Below are positions 8,478-18,157 of a DNA stretch of 64,000 nt, one piece after another. Under the pieces are notes generated by a model. The model was not told where the DNA came from. It worked only from the letters and a program-made list of their open reading frames with translations, and ran no database searches. Position numbers and translations under genes: made by a program. The stretch's first letter is position 1. The number at the start of each line of letters is the position of its first letter. The stretch is taken from the NCBI GenBank assembly GCA_029245955.1, contig JAQWOH010000019.1, forward strand, positions 234,835 through 298,834, written 5' to 3'. Source of the DNA: Fuerstiella sp. GTDB lineage: Bacteria > Planctomycetota > Planctomycetia > Planctomycetales > Planctomycetaceae.

Positions 8478-10129
8478 GATGGATCGCCCCCATCTGCATG
8501 ATCTGCATGATCTGCATGCGTTGCTGCAGACAGAGAATGTCCATGAACATCGGGAACAGTCGACATCAGAGTTTCCGGATCAATGCTTGCTCCACAGGTG
8601 CCGCACTTCGGATTCGACTTCACAAAATGTCGAATCTGTGTTTCGCAGTCAGTCATCTTTATGTGAGCAGTGGCGGCGTTTTCTGCAGTCTTCGCAACAG
8701 TGCCATGTAACTGATGCAGGCCTTCAATCATTACCTTCAGAGCATTCACGTCGGTCTGTACAGGTGGCGCCGTAAGCGTTTCCGCGGCTGCCGTCGCGGC
8801 ATTCGCGGCGGACCACATCAGCTGCCGGCCAGTGAGCCCCGTGATGAGTTGCCGCAATCGGTCTGTCGGAATCTTTTCTGTGGGCTTTCGTAAAGCCTCG
8901 AATGCTGCCTGCAGTGAAGTCGCCAATTGAGTCTGAAGGTGAACATCTGTCAACCGGGACATTACAGCCTGCAACGCGGTGGTGTCGTTCAGTTGTGGAA
9001 CTGGTTCGAGCATCAACAATGACTGATTGACGTTTTGAACGCAGACTTGTCGACCGGCCGCAGCGACAAGCTGATCCAGCATGTACTGACACGCGTCGGC
9101 TGGCTCCAGTTCAGGAGGCGCAGCAACGGTGGCACAACAACCAAGAACCCTGTTGGCAGAATTTCTTCTGCGTGTTCCTGCCAGCAGGTCTCCGATCAGC
9201 ACTCGTAATCCGTCGACGCCGTGCATAGCCGGCGTCGGTTTCAGTAAGGCCAGTATTTCCGACCGACCGTTACAGCGACGCCGTCGCTGCCGCAGATCAG
9301 ACATTCCATCAACGACGTGCCGTAAACGCGTCGCCGTCTGATTCGCACGCTCCAGATCGGCGGAAGTCGTCGTGGCCTGTTCCAGTTGCTCAAGAACACA
9401 GCGTTGTGCCTGCAGCCGTCGGCACTCACTGCTGCTGCGATCCAGCTCACCGGTGAGGCGTTTCAAGAGATGAATACGCTGTTCAGAGGCCTGAATCGCC
9501 TGGAAAGACGCCCCCGCCTCAGCGATGCGTTCGGAGATATCATCGACCGGCGCGAATGCCTTCAGACGAACGGCATTTCTCTCGATTTCGGCCTTCAGGC
9601 GTTTCGCTTCGTTTTTCTTGTCGCGCAGCTGCAGACGATGACGGTGCTGCATCTCAACCAGTCGAGAAGCATCAGAGGAAGAAGCGAAGAACGATGCGGC
9701 CCGACTGCCGGATTCGCCCAACAGGAAAACGGGGGCTTTCTGTTCTCCGAAATGGATATCGTATTCGTTTTTCGTTTTTCCAGTCTCGGCTTCCACGCGT
9801 TCCAGACGCAGCAGATCGTGCAATGCAGCAGGAACGGAAGTGCCAACACGATGAACATCTTCGCCATCCAGCGTGTACTTAACGGTCGTCTTCCTGCGTT
9901 CCCAGCAAACGGTGTGACCATCGTCGGTTTCAACCGTGATTCGACAGCACTTTGCACCATGACGCATCACATGAGTCGAACGTCCGTTGGTGGCCAGAGT
10001 CTGCAGCGCTGCCACGACTGCGGATTTACCGCAGTTGTTCGGTCCGGTCAGGACCGTCAGACCGTCTGCCAAATCGATCTCAGTCCGCGCATGCGACATA
10101 AAGTTTTCGAGAATGATACGTCGCAGCAT
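8474..10129 (-). CDS. N-terminal half of a split Rad50/SbcC-type ATPase with zinc-hook half
   Basis: A 551-residue protein opening with the SMC/Rad50 N-terminal lobe: RRIILENFMSH, then Walker A GPNNCGKS (29-36). From about 160 to 500 it is mostly helical or coiled coil. Near the C-terminus KCGTCG (CxxC at 509-512) resembles one half of the Rad50 zinc hook, located where the coiled coil would turn. It has no signature, Walker B or H-loop; these are encoded at 6412-7116. The last residues are a small His-Ala-Asp repeat encoded by a 9-bp tandem repeat. It is the first gene of the four-gene operon. The split position, just after the hook, is what separates it from normal one-chain SbcC (about 1000 residues). 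Confidence 0.88.
   Translation of the reverse strand: MLRRIILENFMSHARTEIDLADGLTVLTGPNNCGKSAVVAALQTLATNGRSTHVMRHGAKCCRITVETDDGHTVCWERRKTTVKYTLDGEDVHRVGTSVPAALHDLLRLERVEAETGKTKNEYDIHFGEQKAPVFLLGESGSRAASFFASSSDASRLVEMQHRHRLQLRDKKNEAKRLKAEIERNAVRLKAFAPVDDISERIAEAGASFQAIQASEQRIHLLKRLTGELDRSSSECRRLQAQRCVLEQLEQATTTSADLERANQTATRLRHVVDGMSDLRQRRRRCNGRSEILALLKPTPAMHGVDGLRVLIGDLLAGTRRRNSANRVLGCCATVAAPPELEPADACQYMLDQLVAAAGRQVCVQNVNQSLLMLEPVPQLNDTTALQAVMSRLTDVHLQTQLATSLQAAFEALRKPTEKIPTDRLRQLITGLTGRQLMWSAANAATAAAETLTAPPVQTDVNALKVMIEGLHQLHGTVAKTAENAATAHIKMTDCETQIRHFVKSNPKCGTCGASIDPETLMSTVPDVHGHSLSAATHADHADHADGGDPS
8492..8518 (-). repeat. 9-bp tandem repeat, three exact copies
   Basis: The unit ATCTGCATG occurs three times without a break. 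Read on the minus strand it encodes the His-Ala-Asp repeats at the C-terminus of the Walker A half of the split Rad50. The unit length keeps the frame, so copy-number change would only lengthen or shorten the tail. Confidence 0.85.
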
Positions 10130-10635
10130 GGCGGTGGATGAGCTGTTCTGTGCAGAAACTGATGCGGTGCACTAATGGCCCCGAAAAAATCATTGAGATT
10201 GCGATCCTCCACGAAGAATAGCCGGCCGTATGCCGGAAAACACGTCACTCGTCCCGTGGCGATTCAAAGAATGAAGGCATCGCTGGTGGCACATAGAAGC
10301 ACACGATGGCATGCTCATTGTTCTTGCGGCCAAGAATCTTCGGGACAGCACTATTACGTGTCAAATACAGGATTACTGCCCCAATGCACACCAGCGGAAC
10401 GCACGATGGTGCGTTCCGGTCGGTAACATCGGCTACGGTGCCTGGACCGACGACTGCCATACTGGAATCATTCACGGTAACTGCGATGATGGGGTCGCAT
10501 ACACGATTCTCGGTCAGAGGATGATCAGGCACTGGCATCATATGAAGCAATCATTGGTGCAGGTCAACATGACGACGACAATTCCGAAGCTCACATGAAG
10601 CTCGAATAGGAACCGTAACTGTCAGGACGAAATGA
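10130..10635. other. Intergenic region between divergent transcription units
   Basis: About 500 bases between the start of the split-Rad50 operon (minus) and the FAD/NodB gene (plus). It should hold promoters for both. Short open frames on both strands have no recognisable protein features. I see no clear terminator, RNA gene or repeat. Confidence 0.4.
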
Positions 10636-12117
10636 ATGAATTGGGGGCAAATCCTCAGAGGGTCACCGGGACAACTTCGAATACTCATGAACACCATGAA
10701 GAACACGCATTGGGTCGCTGCACTGGTCCTGTTGATGGTTCGAGTCTCTCCGACCGCTGCGGACGAATTCATCTTCGATGTCGCTGTGTACGGTTCTACA
10801 CCCGGCGAGTTTTGTGCGGCGATCGCCGCTGCCCGGGAAGGGGCGTCGGTCGTTCTGCTGGAACCGACTGATCATATAGGCGGCATGAATACGGGCGGGC
10901 TGAGCCATTGTGACTCGAACCAGATGGTCCGCAGCACTGTGATGGGACTGTTCGATGAGTGGCACAGTCTAGTGGTGGGAGATTACACAGATCGCGGGCT
11001 CGACGCCCCCTACAATCCCGCCGTTAAAGATCAGACACGGTGGACGTTTGAACCGCATGTCGCGATGCGCGTAACCATGCAGATGCTGGACGAGGCCGGA
11101 GTCACAGTGCTGACAGGGCGGCAACTGAAGTCAGTCGCAAAATACGGGGCACGCATCACATCTCTGGTCACGAAGAACGGCACGTTTGGTGCCAGAAGCT
11201 TTGTCGCTGGCACATACGAAGGCGATCTGATGGCCGCCGCGGCAGTGGATTGGACGATCGGGCGGGAAGGACACGAAGAGTATGCAGAATCGCTGGCGGG
11301 CAAGCAGTATCCAAAACAGAAGATGAACATTAACGACATCGACAGCAACGGCAAACTGCTGCCAGCCAATAAGAAAGTCGCGGGCCCGGTTCCTGACAGG
11401 CTTGTGGTTCTGACCTTTGATGATTCGGCGGTAACCCATGCCACGCACGTCGGCCCACTGCTGAAGAAGTATGGGTTCGGCGCTACGTTCTTCATCACCG
11501 AGGGTTTCAACTTCACGACTAACAAGAACGATTACATGACGTGGGAGCAAATCAGAAAACTGCATGATGCTGGATTTGAGATTGGCAATCACACGCGACG
11601 TCATACTGCTGTCAGTCGCCAGACGCCCGCTGAAATCGACTCTGACGTGGCGCATATCGAGGAACAATGTATCAAGTATGACATCCCCAAACCGATCAGT
11701 TTCTGCTACCCGGGATATGCGACCAGCGACGACGCGGTCAATGTACTGAGTGAGCGGGGTTACCGATTTGCTCGAGCTGGTGGTGCCCGCGCATTTGATC
11801 CGGCCAGGGACAACCCGCTGCTGATGCCTCAGGCATTCGACGGAAAACCTGACAGTACGTTTGAGCAATTCGTGGCGGCGACGGCGATGGCCAGGGATGG
11901 CAGAATTGCTGTCATGACGTTTCATGGGATTCCCGATGCGCCGCACCCCTGGGTCTCAACCACTCCTGCAATGCTGGAGCGATATCTCAAACACCTCGTC
12001 GATGAAAACTGCACCGTCATCGCGCTGCGTGATCTTGAAAGGTACCTTCACCGTAAGGACAATTCCCCCCGGGACCGAGCAGAGAGCAGGAATTCAACTG
12101 GCAGAACAGACCGATGA
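10636..12117 (+). CDS. Chimeric protein: truncated FAD-dependent oxidoreductase fused to NodB polysaccharide deacetylase
   Basis: The 493-residue protein has two unrelated parts. Residues about 20-42 are a signal peptide. Residues 47-240 match the N-terminal half of secreted FAD-dependent oxidoreductases: dinucleotide-binding strand FDVAVYGSTPGEFCAAIAA, then GGMNTGGL, and AGTYEGDLMAAA. This half stops abruptly near residue 245 (about base 11370). The protein then continues as a NodB deacetylase: VVLTFDDS (257-264, catalytic and metal Asp), GFGATFFITEGF, and the metal-binding GNHTRRH (317-323). The FAD module lacks its C-terminal half, so it may be inactive and serve only as leader. ATGs at 10687 and 10696 are alternative starts that give a shorter leader. 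The stop overlaps the next start (ATGA). Confidence 0.85.
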   Translation: MNWGQILRGSPGQLRILMNTMKNTHWVAALVLLMVRVSPTAADEFIFDVAVYGSTPGEFCAAIAAAREGASVVLLEPTDHIGGMNTGGLSHCDSNQMVRSTVMGLFDEWHSLVVGDYTDRGLDAPYNPAVKDQTRWTFEPHVAMRVTMQMLDEAGVTVLTGRQLKSVAKYGARITSLVTKNGTFGARSFVAGTYEGDLMAAAAVDWTIGREGHEEYAESLAGKQYPKQKMNINDIDSNGKLLPANKKVAGPVPDRLVVLTFDDSAVTHATHVGPLLKKYGFGATFFITEGFNFTTNKNDYMTWEQIRKLHDAGFEIGNHTRRHTAVSRQTPAEIDSDVAHIEEQCIKYDIPKPISFCYPGYATSDDAVNVLSERGYRFARAGGARAFDPARDNPLLMPQAFDGKPDSTFEQFVAATAMARDGRIAVMTFHGIPDAPHPWVSTTPAMLERYLKHLVDENCTVIALRDLERYLHRKDNSPRDRAESRNSTGRTDR

Positions 12118-15035
12118 ATCAGTTTTCCAGAATCCTGTCACTTGTGATCCTGTGCCGGGTGTTGCTGCAGTTCCATGGCACAATAACGGCAGCAGACACG
12201 AACCAGGCCCTGAACTTTAATCGAGACGTGCGGCCGATACTGTCGAAGCACTGTTTCGCGTGTCACGGGCCGGATGAACAGAGCCGCCAGGGCGGGTTTC
12301 GGCTGGACGTCAGGGACAGCGCGGTGACAAAAGTTGATTCGGGCAAGCCACCGAATGTACCAGGCGATCTGAATTCCAGCGAACTCATCAGACGTATCCA
12401 GTCCGGCGAAGATTCGGAACGAATGCCTCCGCAGCCACACGAACCACTCACGTCAGCAGAGAAGATGACGCTGCGGCGCTGGATCCAGGCGGGGGCGAAG
12501 TATCAGCGTCACTGGTCGTTCGTACCACCAATCCGTCCGACAACTCCTGCCGTTACACAAACAGCGTGGCCCAGAAACGCCATCGATGAATTTATTCTGG
12601 CGCGTTTGGAAAGTGAGGGGCTTATGCCATCTGCCGACGTCGATCGTGCGACTCTGCTCCGTCGGGTGACGCTCGACCTGACCGGCTTGCCACCCACACC
12701 GGACGAAATCGACGCTTTTCTTCGAGACACTCGGGCACAGGCATACGAACGAAACGTCGATCGGCTGATGAATACAACAGCCTACGCAGAACGCAGGGCG
12801 CAGGACTGGCTGGACCTGGCGAGGTACTCCGACACCCGAGGTTTTGCCGATGACAAGATGCGACAGATCTGGCCGTGGCGCGACTGGGTGATTCAAGCGA
12901 TCGACGACAACATGCCCTTCGATCAATTTACGATTCAGCAACTGGCCGGCGACATGCTTGCCGACGCGACCGACCAGCAGCGTCTGGCGACGGCTTTTCA
13001 TCGCAACGCGCCGCAGGCCAAAGGCATAACCTATCCCGTGGAAGAATACCGGCTGAAGGGCATTGTCGATCGAGTGAATACAACCGGACGTGTGTGGCTC
13101 GGACTTACCCTGGACTGTGCTGAATGCCACGACCACAAATTCGATCCTGTCTCTCAGCGTGATTACTACTCGTTGTTCGCCATTTTCAACAACATTGAAC
13201 ATAGCGGCATCGGTTTCGATCAGGGCGGTCCGACCATGGACTACACGCTTCAGACGCCGGAGTCGAGTTCACAAGGTATATCCGATCGAGCACGCCTCGA
13301 AGCGGAACTGTTTGCTGCCCGGAACCGACTTCCATTGCTGTCACCCGTCGACGAGACAAATCTGCTGGGTACGTGGGACAGCCATGCTGTCGTGGCGGAT
13401 GCGTCGAAATTCAGTGTCACCGGCGATCTCACGATCACGGCGAAAATTCGCACGACACAGCCCGTGGCCGATATGGTTTCAAAATACGATTGGCGCGGCC
13501 AGCAGCGCAGTTACGTGTTTGGCATCGGTGGCGAAGGCGACACCAACGGCGTGTCAGGGCACCTGTTCTGTTGGGTGTCGTCGCGGACCGATCCCTACAA
13601 CGGCGCCGAAATTCACGGAAGTTTTCGAGTCAACGATGGACGTGAACACGACGTCGCAGTGGAATTCAAAGCGGGCAGGACGTTGCGATTATTCGTGGAC
13701 GGTGTCCAGGACAAAGCCGCCAGGCTGATTGGCAAGGTACCGAGGTCCATCGCCAGGTCAGATCGGCGGCTGGCGATTGGGTCAGGATACAACGGAACCC
13801 CCGCCCCGGATGCTCATCAATTCACAGGAAACCTGAATGACGTACGGCTGTATTCAGCCGCGGTGGGCGACCAGATCAGTCTGGATGGTGACGCGACTGA
13901 CGAGATCACAAGGCTGCGTTCTGCTCTGCGGGAGCTGGACGAAAGGACTCCAGGCAAACTGAAAACTGTTTCTGCCGTGCCCGTCATGCGTGAGCGATCT
14001 GAACCACGCAACACGTTTATTCACGTGCGAGGCAACTTCCTGGATCACGGCGCGCAGGTGTTCCCCGCCGTACCGATCATGTTCGACATCGCTGACGGCG
14101 AACAACCTCGAAACCGCCTGGAGTTCGCAAAGTGGCTGGTTAACGGCAGGAATCCTCTTGTCGCGCGCGTTGTCGTCAACCGATTCTGGCAGAGCTATTT
14201 TGTCCGGGGCCTGGTATCGACACCTGATGACTTCGGTGCCCGGGGCGCGGTTCCGACACACCCGGAACTGCTGGACTGGATGGCCTGTGAATTCGTCGCC
14301 CGCGGCTGGAACATGAAACAGATGCACAAATTGATCGTTACTTCGGCCACCTACCGGCAATCATCACGCATCACTCCCCAACTGCGACAACGCGACCCGC
14401 AGAACCGTCTGCTGGGCCACATGCCCAGAGTTCGTCTGCCCGCCGAACAGATCCGTGACCAGGCGCTGGCGGTGAGTGGATTGTTGGTTCGAAAAGTTGG
14501 TGGCCTCCCGGTATTCCCACAGCAGCCGGGCGGTTACTGGCAGCAACGCGCCCTGCCCGGCGAATGGAAGAACAGCAGCGGTGACGGGCGCTATCGCCGG
14601 ACTATTTACACCTACTGGCGCCGGATGGCCCTGCACCCTTCACTGGAAGTGCTCAACGCCCCGGCACGCGAAACATGTGTCGCCCGACGCGACATATCAA
14701 ACGTCCCCACCCAGGCACTGGTGCTATTGAATGGCCCCGTATTTCATGAAGCGGCCGGTGCACTGGCGGCGCGCCTCCTGCATGACACCGACGGCGACGA
14801 TGACGCAATGCTCGATCGAGCCTTTCGACTCGTTCTTGGTCGTATGCCGCAGGACGCCGAACGCGGACGGTTTTTGACATACGTTGCTCGCCAGCGCAAA
14901 AACCTCAGCAGCGACCCGGTGGCAAACACAGCACTAAGCGGTTTGCCAGAGTCGTCTGACATCAACGACCGTACCGTCTGGACGCTGGCCTGCAGCGTGC
15001 TGCTCAACATCGACGAAACAATGACTCGGCCATGA
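12114..15035 (+). CDS. PSCyt1 / DUF1549 / LamG / DUF1553 planctomycete cytochrome-like protein
   Basis: A 973-residue exported protein. A signal peptide is followed by a cytochrome-like motif CFACH (47-51, then GPDE) of the PSCyt1 domain. DUF1549 follows (LLRRVTLDLTGLPPTPDEID, RAQDWLDLARYSDTRGF, CAECHDHKFDP). A LamG/concanavalin-like insert lies at about 420-590 (GTWDSHAVVADASKFSVTGD, LRLFVDGVQD, FTGNLNDVRLYSAA), usually a carbohydrate-binding fold. DUF1553 ends the protein (VVVNRFWQSYFVRGLV, MPRVRLPAEQIRDQ, NVPTQALVLLN). It overlaps the upstream FAD/NodB gene and the downstream DUF1501 gene by four bases each (ATGA), so the three are one operon. Compared with the copy at 882-3923, the LamG insert is the main difference. 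Confidence 0.94.
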   Translation: MNQFSRILSLVILCRVLLQFHGTITAADTNQALNFNRDVRPILSKHCFACHGPDEQSRQGGFRLDVRDSAVTKVDSGKPPNVPGDLNSSELIRRIQSGEDSERMPPQPHEPLTSAEKMTLRRWIQAGAKYQRHWSFVPPIRPTTPAVTQTAWPRNAIDEFILARLESEGLMPSADVDRATLLRRVTLDLTGLPPTPDEIDAFLRDTRAQAYERNVDRLMNTTAYAERRAQDWLDLARYSDTRGFADDKMRQIWPWRDWVIQAIDDNMPFDQFTIQQLAGDMLADATDQQRLATAFHRNAPQAKGITYPVEEYRLKGIVDRVNTTGRVWLGLTLDCAECHDHKFDPVSQRDYYSLFAIFNNIEHSGIGFDQGGPTMDYTLQTPESSSQGISDRARLEAELFAARNRLPLLSPVDETNLLGTWDSHAVVADASKFSVTGDLTITAKIRTTQPVADMVSKYDWRGQQRSYVFGIGGEGDTNGVSGHLFCWVSSRTDPYNGAEIHGSFRVNDGREHDVAVEFKAGRTLRLFVDGVQDKAARLIGKVPRSIARSDRRLAIGSGYNGTPAPDAHQFTGNLNDVRLYSAAVGDQISLDGDATDEITRLRSALRELDERTPGKLKTVSAVPVMRERSEPRNTFIHVRGNFLDHGAQVFPAVPIMFDIADGEQPRNRLEFAKWLVNGRNPLVARVVVNRFWQSYFVRGLVSTPDDFGARGAVPTHPELLDWMACEFVARGWNMKQMHKLIVTSATYRQSSRITPQLRQRDPQNRLLGHMPRVRLPAEQIRDQALAVSGLLVRKVGGLPVFPQQPGGYWQQRALPGEWKNSSGDGRYRRTIYTYWRRMALHPSLEVLNAPARETCVARRDISNVPTQALVLLNGPVFHEAAGALAARLLHDTDGDDDAMLDRAFRLVLGRMPQDAERGRFLTYVARQRKNLSSDPVANTALSGLPESSDINDRTVWTLACSVLLNIDETMTRP

Positions 15036-16528
15036 CATACCTGAATTCAATACAAGAGCGAACGAACGAATTCTCTGGTCGTACGGGCGACCTGCCAGCG
15101 TCTTCATGTAAGAGAATCGGCGCACGACGACCTTTCCTGCAGCAGTCGGCCATGGGATTCGGTTCGATGGCACTGGCTTCGCTGCTGCAGTCCGACGGAC
15201 ATGCCGGGGCTGCAGGCCTGCAGCAGAATGGCGTTGCGTTGGACGCACTGCACGTAGCGCCGCGGGCGAAACGTGTCATCTTTCTGTTTATGGCAGGCGG
15301 ACCATCGCACGTTGATCTGTTCGACCCAAAGCCGAAACTCAACGAACTGGACGGCCATGACATCCCGCCTGAGCTACTGAACGACCATCAGCAATTCGCG
15401 TTGATTCGCGGTACTCCCAGCCTGAAAGGATCGCCGTACGGGTTTACGCAGTACGGAGAATCGGGGACTGTAATCTCTGAACTCATGCCGCACCTGGCCA
15501 CCGTCGCCGACGAGCTGACTGTGATTCGCTCGATGAAGACGAACACCAACGTTCATGATCCTGGTGTCAATATGCTCAATTGCGGTACGCAGTTGTTCGG
15601 TCGACCAACGCTGGGTGCCTGGCTTTCTTACGGACTGGGTTCCGAGAACCAGGACTTGCCGGCCTACATCGTGCTCACTTCCGGCTCGGATGATGGGCAA
15701 CCACTGTTGCAGAGTTTCTGGGGGAACGGATTTCTGGACTCACGACATCAGGGAGTGCCGTTTCTGAATGGCACGGAGCCTGTACTGCATCTGGCTAACC
15801 CGAGGGGCGTCACCACGGCACGCCGACGCGAGCAGCTGGATCTGATTCGCTGGATGAATGAGCGACAGCACGATGCGTCTGGCGATCCTGAAATCCTGTC
15901 TCGCGTTGCAGCCTACGAGCTGGCATTTCGTATGCAGACCAGCGTGCCCGAGCTGACTGCCCTGAAGAATGAATCGAAGAAGATGCTCAGTCTCTACGGC
16001 GCTGAACCAGGCAAGCCATCTTTTGCCAATAACTGCCTGCTGGCACGACGTCTTGTTGAGCGGGGCGTCCGGTTTGTGCAACTGTATGACCGCGGGTGGG
16101 ACTCACACACGAATATTGAACATGAGCACAAGCGACAGTGTGCCGCCGCAGATCGCCCCATCGCTGCACTGCTGACTGACCTCAAGCAACGCGGACTGCT
16201 GAAAGATACGCTGGTCATCTGGGGCGGCGAGTTTGGACGTACTCCCGTCGCTCAGGTTTCCGGAAAGACTTATGGTCGTGACCACCATCCTCATGCTTTC
16301 ACGATGTGGCTGGCGGGCGGAGGAACGAAACGCGGCATCACATACGGGCAGACAGACGAATTCGGCTATCACGTGACGAACAACGCCGTTCACGTGAGAG
16401 ACCTGCATGCCACGATTCTACATCTGCTGGGAATAGACCACCGCCGTCTGTCCGTCGCTGTTCAGGGACTGGACATGCGACTGACAGGCGTTGAAGAAGC
16501 AAGAATTGTCCACGAACTGCTGGTTTAG
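15032..16528 (+). CDS. DUF1501 family protein
   Basis: A full-length 498-residue member. The N-terminus has an RR-containing leader (GARRPFLQQSAMGFGSMALA), a weak Tat signal. The family core is clear: KRVIFLFMAGGPSHVDLFDP, SELMPHLATVADELTVIRSM, GAWLSYGLGSENQDLPAYIV, and the C-terminal metal-site-like segments WDSHTNIEHEH and LVIWGGEFGRTPVAQ with DHHPHAFTMWLAGGG. It is translationally coupled (ATGA) to the preceding PSCyt1 gene. Function of the family is unknown; its fold resembles alkaline phosphatases and sulfatases. Confidence 0.95.
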   Translation: MTYLNSIQERTNEFSGRTGDLPASSCKRIGARRPFLQQSAMGFGSMALASLLQSDGHAGAAGLQQNGVALDALHVAPRAKRVIFLFMAGGPSHVDLFDPKPKLNELDGHDIPPELLNDHQQFALIRGTPSLKGSPYGFTQYGESGTVISELMPHLATVADELTVIRSMKTNTNVHDPGVNMLNCGTQLFGRPTLGAWLSYGLGSENQDLPAYIVLTSGSDDGQPLLQSFWGNGFLDSRHQGVPFLNGTEPVLHLANPRGVTTARRREQLDLIRWMNERQHDASGDPEILSRVAAYELAFRMQTSVPELTALKNESKKMLSLYGAEPGKPSFANNCLLARRLVERGVRFVQLYDRGWDSHTNIEHEHKRQCAAADRPIAALLTDLKQRGLLKDTLVIWGGEFGRTPVAQVSGKTYGRDHHPHAFTMWLAGGGTKRGITYGQTDEFGYHVTNNAVHVRDLHATILHLLGIDHRRLSVAVQGLDMRLTGVEEARIVHELLV

Positions 16529-16608
16529 ATAACGAACATGATTAAATGGGAAGAAGCTCAACACAGGTCAGTCAGGGGTAAACATCTGCTGAAACACTTC
16601 TGAGTTCT

Positions 16609-18111
16609 CTATTTTCCGGGCCCGTGATCTGGATTGTCACGTCCACCAAAATACCTGTCGCGAATCCATTTGGGCTGCCAGACATCCAGCCTGCGATTGC
16701 TGTTACTGTACACCGGAGTCTTCGGCTGCGGATTATCGACACTTAAAGGATCATCATCACCGAGTCCCGTCCGCCATGACCGCATCAATGCCGTCAGCCG
16801 ACTGACTTCCGATGCATGTTCCGCATCTTCCGCCAGGTTATTCATTTCGTGCGGGTCTGACTTAAGATCGAACAGAAGCTGATGATTGATATGCGGGTAG
16901 ATGTGCAGCTTCCAGCGGCCGTCGTTGATCGCACGCTGATTATCCTGGAACGGCAGGAAGACAGAATCACGAATTTTGCTGCTGCTGCCCTGCATCAGGG
17001 GCGTCAGATCACGTGAATCGACACCCTGCGGAGGTTTGATTCCGGCAAAACTGCAAACCGTGGCATACGTATCATGAACGTACGTAAATGCGTCGCTTGA
17101 CTCTCCCTGAGGAATCTTCGGGCCACTCAGAATCAACGGACACTGCATACTCTGCTCGTAAATGTTCTGCTTACCCAGCAGGCCATGGCTTCCCATCGCA
17201 AGCCCGTGATCAGCAGTGTAGACAATGTATGTGCTGTCAGCATGCGGACTGTCTTTCAATGCCTGCAGGATTCGCCCGACCTGTTCATCAAGATGCGTCA
17301 CCAGACCATAGTATTCACAGAGTTGATCGCTGATGATCTCTGGTGTGCGTGGCCATGGAGCAAGCCCCTCGTCGCGGCCCATCGTGGTCTGAGGAGCGTT
17401 TACGAACGGGTGCTGAGGCAAAAAGTTCTTCGGCAATGGAGGGCGTTTATCGTAGTACATCCTGCGATACGAGTCCGGCGGGTTTCTCGGATCATGCGGA
17501 GCTGTAAACGCCACGTACAGAAAGAACGGCTGGTCCGAGTCAGCAGCCTCGATAAAGTCGACGGCTGCATCCGCAAAGACCGAAGTGGAGAATCCGCCCG
17601 CGTGTCGTTTTGGGCTCAGCTCGCCGTCAATCAGGTCCTGCACTTTGAAATCTGCATGATTAGCCATGCCGCCCATGTACACTGACCGGCCGGAAGAAAA
17701 TGCTTTGCGAAGAGTTGCTTTACCGTTGTGCCACTTGCCGATAATAAACGTGCGATAGTTCCCCTCAGATTCCAGCACGGCAGGCAGCAATGGCAGTTGC
17801 TTCCAGTCAGAAGCCACTTTCTCGGACGGAATGTTCATCCAGTGGCGTCCGGTCATCAGCATGGCCCGACTGGCGACACAGACAGCACCACTGAATGATC
17901 CTGCGCAGAAGTTTTTTCGAAAACTGAATCCGCTGGTCGCCAGCCTGTCCAGATTCGGAGTCTGAATGTGCGGATTGCCGTGAGCCCCAATCGTGTCTGC
18001 GCGCTGATCGTCGGCAAACAGAAAGACAATGTTCGGCTTTGTCTCTGCCGCAGTCACAGAAACAAGCGAGGCCAGAATGATCGTGGCGACAAACACTTTT
18101 GTTTTTTTCAT
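16609..18111 (-). CDS. Secreted sulfatase 1 (CxASR active site)
   Basis: The ATG at 18111 gives a 500-residue protein with a good signal peptide (MKKTKVFVATIILASLVSV); the open frame extends upstream to 18237 but without a sensible leader. Metal ligands are in NIVFLFADDQ. The formylglycine site reads CVASR (78-82) instead of the canonical CxPxR. GRHWMN, HGLLGKQNIYEQSM and the N-terminal alkaline-phosphatase-like fold are typical of the S1 sulfatase family. It should remove sulfate esters from polysaccharides after cysteine maturation by a formylglycine-generating enzyme or anaerobic maturase, which is not in this window. It is the last of three consecutive sulfatase genes on the minus strand, 46 bases after the second one. 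Confidence 0.93.
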   Translation of the reverse strand: MKKTKVFVATIILASLVSVTAAETKPNIVFLFADDQRADTIGAHGNPHIQTPNLDRLATSGFSFRKNFCAGSFSGAVCVASRAMLMTGRHWMNIPSEKVASDWKQLPLLPAVLESEGNYRTFIIGKWHNGKATLRKAFSSGRSVYMGGMANHADFKVQDLIDGELSPKRHAGGFSTSVFADAAVDFIEAADSDQPFFLYVAFTAPHDPRNPPDSYRRMYYDKRPPLPKNFLPQHPFVNAPQTTMGRDEGLAPWPRTPEIISDQLCEYYGLVTHLDEQVGRILQALKDSPHADSTYIVYTADHGLAMGSHGLLGKQNIYEQSMQCPLILSGPKIPQGESSDAFTYVHDTYATVCSFAGIKPPQGVDSRDLTPLMQGSSSKIRDSVFLPFQDNQRAINDGRWKLHIYPHINHQLLFDLKSDPHEMNNLAEDAEHASEVSRLTALMRSWRTGLGDDDPLSVDNPQPKTPVYSNSNRRLDVWQPKWIRDRYFGGRDNPDHGPGK

Positions 18112-18157
18112 GGCAGGGTGAGTCCGGATTGTGTGCGGCAGAAACAGGCCAACGTGG

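Noticed and set aside
10245..10598. Overlapping open frames on both strands upstream of the FAD/NodB gene
   Set aside because: No ribosome-binding site, no recognisable domain, and the two strands give equally long frames, as expected by chance in GC-rich DNA.
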